Positions 1 to 5,243 of a DNA stretch of 5,243 bases are shown here, piece by piece. The notes beneath the pieces were generated by a model. That model was not told the DNA's origin and did no database searches. It saw nothing but the letters and a program-made list of their open reading frames with translations. The number at the start of each line of letters is the position of its first letter. The first letter of the stretch is position 1. The position numbers were made by a program, and so were the translations under genes. Source of the stretch: Deferribacterales bacterium UBA4806 (GTDB lineage: Bacteria > Chrysiogenota > Deferribacteres > Deferribacterales > UBA228). Location of the stretch: assembly GCA_002402635.1 (NCBI GenBank), contig DHGE01000088.1, positions 1-5,243 of the forward strand, given 5' to 3'.

Positions 1-158
1 TAGATAGGGCAGGGGAGTTAAATAAAGTGAAGGAATTCTACCTAACATTTCCAGTGAGCAAAATAAGTAAAGTTATTGCAGATGGGAAGGAAGTTAAATC
101 TGATAATAATAAATTTTATATTTACGCTAATAGCAAGAATATTCAATTAGAAGAATAA
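1..158 (+). CDS. C-terminal end of an unrecognised protein (5' truncated by window edge)
   Basis: One plus-strand frame is open from the window edge (first full codon at 3) to a TAA at 156-158, giving 51 residues; the other two plus frames have stops within the first 25 bases. The peptide alternates hydrophobic and charged residues (for example FYLTFPVSKISKVIADGKEV, then KFYIYANSKNIQLEE), which suggests a beta-strand-rich C-terminal domain such as those that end secreted or carbohydrate-active enzymes. That is only an impression; I recognise no family and see no catalytic motif or membrane segment. The reading frame runs straight into the hairpin terminator, which supports a genuine gene end. 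It converges on the protease gene, so the two are separate transcription units. Confidence 0.6.
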   Translation, partial: DRAGELNKVKEFYLTFPVSKISKVIADGKEVKSDNNKFYIYANSKNIQLEE

Positions 159-190
159 AAAAGGGGGTCTATTACCCCTTTTATTCTTCT
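149..190. terminator. Bidirectional intrinsic terminator between convergent genes
   Basis: The left arm at 149-167 (AGAAGAATAAAA, two extra A, then a G run) pairs with the right arm at 175-190 (CCCC, TTTT, ATTCTTCT). This makes a 16-bp stem with a two-base bulge and a loop of 7-8 bases. The core is GGGG/CCCC. Reading plus, it is followed by TTTTATTCTT; reading minus, by TTTTTTATTCTTCT. It can therefore act as a Rho-independent terminator for the upstream plus gene and for the minus-strand protease gene. Both stop codons (156-158 plus, 189-191 minus) fall in or touch the stem. Confidence 0.88.
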
Positions 191-1247
191 ATAAATATAT
201 TTTTTTAGGAAACCACCAGCGAGATTTAATCTTATTTATTAGAGAATTATTGATCTGCTCTAAAGTATTACTAAATGCTTTAAGATCAAAATAAGCTAAC
301 CCCTTGCTTTCAGAAATAATATTATTTTGATAAATTGTTGATGTTCCATCCGAATTCATTATAGTAAATTCTTTTGGCAATTTCTTATAATTTGATGAAA
401 AATATTGAAACATATTTAATAGCGAAGATTTTGTTGTAACATAAAAATCACAACCATCACATTTCTGAAAAAAGGCATTATTAAATTTATAAGACAATTT
501 ATCATTTTTGCTGCCACAATATATACATTCTAAACCTTTTTCCAGAGTAGGATTTTGGTAGCTGTTTACAAAATTTTCTAAAGTTAAATGAAAAGGAGAA
601 AGTGCGCTTGCATAGCCTAAAATATCCATGGTAAATGAATAAACAAGATACATTACAATAACTAAAATTATGAATCCTAAACCATTAAATAGTATTAAAT
701 CATATGTTCCATGAGCAATGCTAGCAAACATAAAAGAAATAATGAGAAAATTTTTATTTTCCTTATTTCTTGTCCATAGATAAAGAGATAATCCCATAAA
801 GGCACTAAAACAGAGATGCATTGGTGTTGCAAAAAGAAGTCTTATAAATAATAAAATGTTTGAATGAAATTGAAGAGCATACATAAAATTCTCAAAAAGA
901 GAAAAACCTAAAGCAACACAAGACATATATATTATTCCATCAATAGGCTCATTAAGTTCTTTTTCAAAAATTGGTAGTAGCCTGTATAAGGTATAAATCT
1001 TCGCAAATTCCTCTACTGGTCCTACTATTAACAGTGCACCAAGTGTATTGTTAATATTTTTAAATCCTAATATTTCTAAAAGTGAATATAGTATTAATGA
1101 CAAGATAATTGATATTAAACCACCTCTAACTGTAACTTTCTGCATTATTGAAATAGGTTCTTTTTCATATCTGTCATAGGATCTTATAAAATTAATACAA
1201 AATATGCCAATTAAAAAAGATAAAACAATGAGAATTATTTCTGTCAT
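189..1247 (-). CDS. PrsW-family intramembrane glutamic protease with C-terminal zinc-ribbon-like domain
   Basis: The 352-residue product is a polytopic membrane protein with about seven hydrophobic segments (roughly residues 3-21, 42-61, 67-91, 101-124, 130-157, 165-188, 190-209). It shows the PrsW (MEROPS M82) signatures in order: YDRYEKEP after the first segment, EEFAK (Glu79, Glu80, Lys83), GFSLFEN (Phe115, Glu119, Asn120), His144 in TPMH, and His179/Asp183 in AHGTYD. Bacillus PrsW makes the first cut in the anti-sigma factor RsiW, using the Glu-Glu pair and a late histidine. Here the substrate is unknown and no sigma/anti-sigma gene is visible. Residues 210-352 form a soluble tail beyond the usual core (Bacillus PrsW is about 220 residues), with Cys241-x2-Cys244 and Cys263-x2-Cys266, a probable zinc ribbon. 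The ATG at 1247 is preceded by a weak GAGATGG. The gene is monocistronic and diverges from the kinase operon. Family call is firm; substrate and protease activity are inference. Confidence 0.88.
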   Translation of the reverse strand: MTEIILIVLSFLIGIFCINFIRSYDRYEKEPISIMQKVTVRGGLISIILSLILYSLLEILGFKNINNTLGALLIVGPVEEFAKIYTLYRLLPIFEKELNEPIDGIIYMSCVALGFSLFENFMYALQFHSNILLFIRLLFATPMHLCFSAFMGLSLYLWTRNKENKNFLIISFMFASIAHGTYDLILFNGLGFIILVIVMYLVYSFTMDILGYASALSPFHLTLENFVNSYQNPTLEKGLECIYCGSKNDKLSYKFNNAFFQKCDGCDFYVTTKSSLLNMFQYFSSNYKKLPKEFTIMNSDGTSTIYQNNIISESKGLAYFDLKAFSNTLEQINNSLINKIKSRWWFPKKIYL

Positions 1248-1284
1248 AAACCATCTCTAAATATTTCATTTTCTTTGAATAGGC

Positions 1285-1313
1285 AATATATAATATTTCG
1301 TATATCAACACAA
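1285..1313 (-). promoter_or_regulatory. Candidate sigma-70-type promoter for the protease gene
   Basis: On the minus strand, TTGTGT (1313-1308) and TATATT (1290-1285) are separated by exactly 17 bases. This would start transcription near 1278 and leave a leader of about 30 bases before the ATG at 1247. The match is reasonable, but the surrounding DNA is so AT-rich that chance -10-like hexamers are common. Confidence 0.4.
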
Positions 1314-1367
1314 TAAATTAAATTGTTTTAATTATATATACTTATGCATGATAGATAATTATTTTCA

Positions 1368-1396
1368 TTTATTAAATTTAAATGTTAATCTATAAT
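1368..1396 (+). promoter_or_regulatory. Candidate promoter for the kinase operon, abutting the start codon
   Basis: A perfect -10 hexamer TATAAT lies at 1391-1396, and a poor -35 candidate TTTATT at 1368-1373 gives 17-base spacing. A start 6-8 bases after the -10 would fall at about 1403, only a few bases before the ATG at 1406, so the mRNA would be leaderless or nearly so. A 10-base palindrome (TTAAATTTAA, 1372-1381) overlaps the -35 edge and could bind a regulator, though AT-only palindromes are frequent in such DNA. The remainder of the 158-bp intergenic region shows no other convincing element. Confidence 0.35.
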
Positions 1397-1405
1397 ATGT
1401 AGGAA

Positions 1406-3784
1406 ATGACCAAGACTAAAAGAATAATACCTTTAAAAATAACCATATCTATACTAATTTTAAATTTACTTTTAAGCATAATATATATTTACACTTCATA
1501 TGATACTCAAAAGAAAGAAGTATTAGATATTAAAAGACGTGTTGCTAAAGAAATAATCCGAGATTTTCAAACTTCTATAGATTTGCCAACGCTTCATAAT
1601 AAAAAAATGATGGATAGGTTGTTGGATTCATATGTTAATAAAGAACTTGGAATGTATGATGTTATAGTAACAGACTTAAATCAGAGAATTATATGTACGT
1701 CAGAGGAATACATTACTGATAAATATTGGAATTCACCATATATTAAGAATTTGATCGACTCAGGTAAAAGATTACATATTTACAAGCTTGAGCCTTCTAC
1801 AATGCTATTAGTCTCTTATATGTATAACAATGGTAACATTAACGAGAAAATAGGACTCTTAGAAATGAAAGTATCTTTAGAAAAAGAGCATCAATATATA
1901 AGACAGTTTCTCATTAAAATGATATTGGTGGCAGTCGCAAGTCTTATAATTCTAACATTTATTGCTATATGGATTGCAAGATTTGTATCTGCTCCATTAT
2001 TGAAGCTAAATGAAGCAGCCAACCAAATATCGACTGGTAATTTAGATGTAAAAATTGATATAAAATCACGGGATGAAATTGGTAGTTTAGCTCATTCTTT
2101 TAGCATAATGGCAGAAAAACTAAAAAATATGTATAAAATATTAGAAAGTAAGGTTGAAGAGCGAACAAAAGATTTGGAAGAAGCCAATACAAAATTAGAG
2201 AATCTTAATAAGCAACTTTTGGAAGCAAATAATGCTAAATCTGCCTTTTTAGCAAGTATGAGCCATGAACTACGTACACCACTTAATGCCATTATAGGTT
2301 TTTCAGAATTGTTAAGAGATGGTTTTTTAGGAGACATTACAGAGGAACAGAAAGAAACAACTAATGATATTTATAATAGTGGAAAACATCTGCTAACGTT
2401 AATAAATGATATTTTAGATCTTTCAAAAATTGAAGCAGGTAAAATTGAACTTAATATAGAAACTGTTGACATGCCTGAACTGCTTATTAACTCACTAACA
2501 ATAATAAAAGAAAGAGCTATGAAACATAATATAACAATTAATAGCAATATAAATAAAAAAATTGGAAAAGTAAAAGCTGATTCAGTTAGAATAAAACAGA
2601 TTATTTATAATCTGTTATCTAATGCTGTTAAATTTACACCAGATGGTGGTAATATAACACTGTTAGCTGATATAGTTCAAATATCTGATGTTTTACAAAG
2701 TAAAAATAAATATGGTTTTACTGATTCTTTAGATAGTATAAGCAAGTATAAGGAATTTATAGCTATAAGTGTAAAGGACACTGGTGTTGGAATTTCAAAG
2801 GATAATATTAATAAGCTTTTTAAACCTTTTGAACAACTGCATAATAAAAAACTTAATAAAGTAGAAGGAACAGGGCTTGGGCTTTCATTAGTTAAAAAAC
2901 TTGTAGAATTACATAACGGTACTATTACAGTTGATAGTGAAGAACACAAGGGGAGTGTATTTACAGTTTTTATCCCTTTTGTTAATGCAGGTACTGATGA
3001 TGGCAAAGAGGATTATAACGAAAAAGAATCAACAGAGGTAACTGAACATATATATAGTGCTTTAATAATCGAAGATGATATGAAATCTGCTAAATTAATA
3101 AGCAGATATTTGCAAGACTTAAATTTTCATTCAGACATTGTTTATAATGCTAATGATGCTTTTACAACATTAAATAATAATCAGTATGATTTAATTACAC
3201 TGGATATTTTTTTACCAGATAAAAGTGGTTGGGATTTACTTAAGGAATTAAAATCCCATAATCTTTTACAAGGAGCTGATGTAATAATAATATCCATAGA
3301 ACCTGATACAAATAAAGGAATAGTAATGGGTGTTTCAGATATTCTGGAAAAACCCATTACTAGAAATGAATTTGTAGATATAGTTAATAGATTAAAATTA
3401 AAGAAGATGAAAAATATTAAAAAGATTTTAGTCGTAGATGATGATAGGTCTGTTTTGGATTATTGTGAAAAGATTCTATGTGGTGAATTTGAAGTGGAAT
3501 GTGCTTTAAATGGAAAAGAAGCTCTTGAAAAAATTAATTTAGATAAGCCCGATATTTTGATATTAGATCTTTTAATGCCTGAGATGGATGGATTTGAAGT
3601 AGTTGATTATATTAAAAAAGATAAAAAATATGAAAATATACCTGTTGTTATTTTAACAAATAAAGATTTAACAAAGGATGAATCAAAATTACTAAATAAT
3701 AAAATTGAAAGTATTTTTTCAAAAACTCAATTTAATAAAGAATCATTTATTACTGAAATAAAAGAAATATTGAACAAAAAATAA
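1406..3784 (+). CDS. Membrane-bound hybrid histidine kinase (sensor-HAMP-HisKA-HATPase-REC-REC)
   Basis: This 792-residue inner-membrane kinase is predicted to sense an outside signal and start a phosphorelay. Order: membrane segment about 7-31; extracytoplasmic sensor 32-167, not matched to a named family though VIVTDLNQRIICTSE resembles a Cache/PAS-like strand pattern; membrane segment 168-192; HAMP about 193-244 (Pro197, DEIGSL); coiled coil about 240-279; HisKA with His287 in SMSHELRTPLN; ATPase with N box (Asn402, Asn406), G1 DTGVG (Asp458), F box LFKPFEQL and G2 GTGLGL (488-493). Receiver 1 (about 551-665) has Glu556/Asp557/Asp558, acceptor Asp600, Ser630, Lys649-Pro. Receiver 2 (about 671-792) has Asp678/Asp679, acceptor Asp721, Thr751 and Lys773 without the usual proline. 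All key residues are present, so kinase and receivers should be active. An in-frame TAG at 1400-1402 makes the ATG at 1406 the first possible start, and later starts would lose the first membrane segment. It is first in a three-gene operon. Confidence 0.95.
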   Translation: MTKTKRIIPLKITISILILNLLLSIIYIYTSYDTQKKEVLDIKRRVAKEIIRDFQTSIDLPTLHNKKMMDRLLDSYVNKELGMYDVIVTDLNQRIICTSEEYITDKYWNSPYIKNLIDSGKRLHIYKLEPSTMLLVSYMYNNGNINEKIGLLEMKVSLEKEHQYIRQFLIKMILVAVASLIILTFIAIWIARFVSAPLLKLNEAANQISTGNLDVKIDIKSRDEIGSLAHSFSIMAEKLKNMYKILESKVEERTKDLEEANTKLENLNKQLLEANNAKSAFLASMSHELRTPLNAIIGFSELLRDGFLGDITEEQKETTNDIYNSGKHLLTLINDILDLSKIEAGKIELNIETVDMPELLINSLTIIKERAMKHNITINSNINKKIGKVKADSVRIKQIIYNLLSNAVKFTPDGGNITLLADIVQISDVLQSKNKYGFTDSLDSISKYKEFIAISVKDTGVGISKDNINKLFKPFEQLHNKKLNKVEGTGLGLSLVKKLVELHNGTITVDSEEHKGSVFTVFIPFVNAGTDDGKEDYNEKESTEVTEHIYSALIIEDDMKSAKLISRYLQDLNFHSDIVYNANDAFTTLNNNQYDLITLDIFLPDKSGWDLLKELKSHNLLQGADVIIISIEPDTNKGIVMGVSDILEKPITRNEFVDIVNRLKLKKMKNIKKILVVDDDRSVLDYCEKILCGEFEVECALNGKEALEKINLDKPDILILDLLMPEMDGFEVVDYIKKDKKYENIPVVILTNKDLTKDESKLLNNKIESIFSKTQFNKESFITEIKEILNKK

Positions 3785-3790
3785 AATACT

Positions 3791-4150
3791 ATGCGTAAAA
3801 TTTTAATAGTTGACGATAATGAGAGTAACATAAAATTTTTAAGAATTCTACTTTCAAAAACTGGTTATAATGTTCTGGAAGCCAACAATGGAAAGGATGC
3901 TATTGACCTGGCAATAAAAGAAACTCCTAGCCTTATTTTAATGGATATAATGATGCCGGGATTAGATGGATTTGAAGCTTTAAAAATATTAAAGAGTCTG
4001 AATAATGTTAAAAATATTCCAGTAATCGCAATTACAGCCTTGGCAATGAAAGGAGACAAAGAAAAAATATTAGATGCAGGCTTTATAGATTATATCTCTA
4101 AACCTGTAGATTATAAAGAGTTATTAGAAAAGATTAAAAGATTAACATAA
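3791..4150 (+). CDS. Stand-alone response-regulator receiver protein (DivK/CheY-like)
   Basis: The product is 119 residues, which is one receiver domain and nothing more. The acidic pocket is Asp8/Asp9, the phospho-acceptor is Asp52 in LILMDIMMP, the switch threonine is Thr82 in AITAL, and the conserved lysine is Lys104 followed by proline. With no output domain it should act by protein contact or as a phosphate shuttle or sink, as known for DivK, Spo0F and CheY-type proteins. Its gene lies 6 bases after the kinase stop codon and its stop TAA overlaps the ATG of the next gene, so it is almost certainly made together with both. No Shine-Dalgarno sequence is seen before the ATG at 3791 (AAATACT precedes it), so translation probably depends on coupling to the kinase gene. 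The domain resembles the receiver of the next protein closely (24 of 37 residues identical around the acceptor). Role as an intermediate between kinase and HD-GYP protein is inference. Confidence 0.93.
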   Translation: MRKILIVDDNESNIKFLRILLSKTGYNVLEANNGKDAIDLAIKETPSLILMDIMMPGLDGFEALKILKSLNNVKNIPVIAITALAMKGDKEKILDAGFIDYISKPVDYKELLEKIKRLT

Positions 4151-4152
4151 TG
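4148..4152 (+). promoter_or_regulatory. TAATG stop-start overlap (translational coupling)
   Basis: The TAA ending the receiver gene (4148-4150) shares its last A with the ATG of the receiver-HD-GYP gene (4150-4152). The bases upstream (AAAAGATTAACA) hold no strong Shine-Dalgarno sequence. This fits start of the second protein by ribosomes that have just ended the first, which would keep the two products in a fixed ratio. Confidence 0.75.
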
Positions 4153-5211
4153 GATAAAGATAAACCTAAAATACTTGTTGTTGAAGATGAAGAATTAAAT
4201 ATAAAGCTTTTTAAAATGATATTGCAGAGCCAGCGATACGAAGTCATTACAGCTGAAAATGGAAAAAAAGGTGTGGAACTGGCAAAAGAACTTCTTCCTG
4301 ATGTAATTTTGATGGATATAATGATGCCAGTAATGAATGGATTTGAAGCCACAAAAATTATAAAGTCAGATGATACAACAAAAAATATTCCCATTATTGT
4401 TATATCTGCCTTAAATGACAGTGAATCTCGATACAATTTACTAGAAGTTGGTGCAGACGAATTTATCAATAAACCAATAGACAAAAAAGAACTCATCATT
4501 AGAGTAAAAAATTTATTAAAAATAAGAAAATATTATAATTTAATTGAAAAATTTAATAAACAATTGCAAGAAGAGGTCAATGCTAAAACAAAACAATTAA
4601 AATCAAGTTACATTGAAACCATTTTTGCACTTGCTAAAGCAGCAGAGTTCAGAGATGAAGATACCGGTGAGCACATAAGACGCATTAGTTATTATGCGAA
4701 ACTATTAAGTGAATCTCTTAATTTAAATAGTGACTTTTCAGAAACAATATTTTATGCAGCACCTATGCATGATATAGGAAAAATTGGTATTCCTGATAAC
4801 ATTCTACTAAAACCAGGGCCATTGACAGATAGTGAATGGGAAATATTAAAAAATCATACATTATATGGATATGATATTTTAAAGGAAATATCATCTCCTT
4901 ATTTAATAATGGGGGCAAATATCGCACTTAACCATCATGAGAGATGGGATGGCTCAGGTTATCCAAACAAGTTAGCAAAAGAAACAATACCATTGGAAGC
5001 TCGTATCCTCAATATTTGTGATCAATATGACGCTCTCAGAAGTAAAAGACCTTACAAACCTCCTTTTGATCATAAAAAAACATGTGAAATTATTTTAACA
5101 GGTGATGGTAGAACAAAACCCGAACATTTTGACCCTAATATATATCAAGCTTTTCAAAAGTGCATTGATGGATTTTATGAAATTTATGAAAAGTATAAAG
5201 ATAACTCATAG
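4150..5211 (+). CDS. Receiver-HD-GYP response regulator, predicted cyclic-di-GMP phosphodiesterase (RpfG type)
   Basis: The 353-residue cytoplasmic protein joins a receiver to an HD-GYP domain, as in RpfG of Xanthomonas. Receiver, about 6-124: Glu12/Asp13 pocket, acceptor Asp56 in LMDIMMP, Ser86, Lys108-Pro. A helical, probably coiled-coil linker spans about 125-155. The HD-GYP domain, about 156-350, has His175 in DTGEHIRR, the HD pair His207-Asp208 in MHDIGKIGIPD, His236 in KNHTLYGYDIL, HHERWDGSGYP (262-272), Asp291 and Asp294 in CDQYDAL, SKRPYK, and the late GDGRTKPEHFDP motif. All expected metal-binding and GYP residues are intact, so it should hydrolyse cyclic-di-GMP to GMP or pGpG; activity on 3',3'-cGAMP, known for some members, cannot be excluded. 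Phosphorylation of Asp56 by the upstream kinase or relay presumably controls activity. It is the last complete gene of the operon; no terminator is seen in the 32 bases after its TAG. Confidence 0.95.
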   Translation: MDKDKPKILVVEDEELNIKLFKMILQSQRYEVITAENGKKGVELAKELLPDVILMDIMMPVMNGFEATKIIKSDDTTKNIPIIVISALNDSESRYNLLEVGADEFINKPIDKKELIIRVKNLLKIRKYYNLIEKFNKQLQEEVNAKTKQLKSSYIETIFALAKAAEFRDEDTGEHIRRISYYAKLLSESLNLNSDFSETIFYAAPMHDIGKIGIPDNILLKPGPLTDSEWEILKNHTLYGYDILKEISSPYLIMGANIALNHHERWDGSGYPNKLAKETIPLEARILNICDQYDALRSKRPYKPPFDHKKTCEIILTGDGRTKPEHFDPNIYQAFQKCIDGFYEIYEKYKDNS

Positions 5212-5218
5212 AGAAAAA

Positions 5219-5243
5219 ATGTTTATATTTATTGTGTCCTTGC
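5219..5243 (+). CDS. Possible start of a further gene (3' truncated by window edge)
   Basis: Eight bases after the HD-GYP stop codon an ATG at 5219 opens a frame reading MFIFIVSL to the window end. GAGA at 5211-5214 is a weak ribosome-binding candidate. The hydrophobic start would fit a signal peptide or membrane segment, and the lack of a terminator agrees with the operon continuing. Eight codons in AT-rich DNA prove little, so this is only a lead. Confidence 0.25.

Noticed and set aside
1303..1308. TTGATA on the minus strand, a good -35 match for the protease gene.
   Set aside because: At 16-18 bases downstream there is only TTGCCT or similar, not a -10 box; TATATT lies just 12 bases away. 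TTGTGT five bases upstream gives correct spacing.
1316..1333. An AATTAAA/TTTAATT inverted repeat as a terminator or operator.
   Set aside because: The arms are seven A/T-only bases with a four-base loop, too weak for a terminator and expected by chance in such AT-rich DNA; it is kept only as a remark on the intergenic region.
1407..1640. A later start for the kinase at the ATG pair near 1607-1612.
   Set aside because: It would remove the first membrane segment and part of the sensor domain, while the frame from 1406 has an ordinary hydrophobic N-terminus.
2677..3006. A minus-strand open frame of about 110 codons lies antisense to the kinase ATPase domain.
   Set aside because: It is a shadow of the conserved kinase coding frame, with leucine/serine-rich composition and no motif.
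4134..4499. A minus-strand open frame of about 120 codons lies antisense to the receiver of the HD-GYP gene.
   Set aside because: It lies wholly opposite a well-supported coding region, its product is a serine/isoleucine-rich string with no recognisable domain, and it has no ribosome-binding site; it mirrors the codon pattern of the true gene.
1..5243. tRNA or rRNA genes, CRISPR repeats, insertion-sequence ends, toxin-antitoxin pairs or a defence cluster.
   Set aside because: Coding frames fill nearly all of the window, no direct repeat array or transposase motif is present, and the remaining 158-bp gap has no RNA-gene-like structure that I can see.

Overview
The window is a strongly AT-rich bacterial fragment. 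It holds two complete transcription units pointing away from each other, the tail of an upstream gene, and perhaps the first codons of a downstream one. Heavy use of AGA and ATA codons, a membrane protease of the PrsW family and a compact G/C-core hairpin terminator fit a low-GC Firmicute (Clostridia-like). Two points weaken that placement. Shine-Dalgarno sites are weak throughout, and the multi-receiver hybrid kinase / single receiver / receiver-HD-GYP arrangement is also common in deltaproteobacterial and Nitrospirae-type genomes. The taxonomic call is therefore tentative.

Layout: positions 1-158 (+) are the last 51 codons of an unrecognised protein. It converges on a minus-strand gene (189-1247) for a PrsW-type intramembrane glutamic protease that carries an extra C-terminal zinc-ribbon-like domain. 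A bidirectional hairpin terminator (149-190) fills the 30 bp between the two stop codons and overlaps both coding ends. A 158-bp AT-rich divergent intergenic region (1248-1405) follows, with a candidate promoter for each direction.

The rest is a tight three-gene plus-strand signalling operon. It encodes a membrane-bound hybrid histidine kinase with two receiver domains (1406-3784), a stand-alone receiver protein (3791-4150), and a receiver-HD-GYP protein predicted to be a cyclic-di-GMP phosphodiesterase (4150-5211). The gaps are 6 bp and then a 1-base TAATG overlap, so co-transcription and translational coupling are likely. The last 32 bases may open another gene (from 5219), but the window ends too soon to tell.

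How they probably work together: the kinase reads an unidentified extracytoplasmic signal through a sensor domain of about 135 residues and autophosphorylates His287. Phosphate then passes to some of four receiver domains spread over three proteins, ending in control of cyclic-di-GMP breakdown by the HD-GYP domain. No Hpt phosphotransfer domain and no DNA-binding output is visible, so the output seems to be second-messenger level rather than direct transcription control. Whether the divergent protease belongs to this pathway cannot be told from the sequence. I found no RNA gene, CRISPR array, insertion sequence or clearly new system; the less ordinary points are listed as findings.
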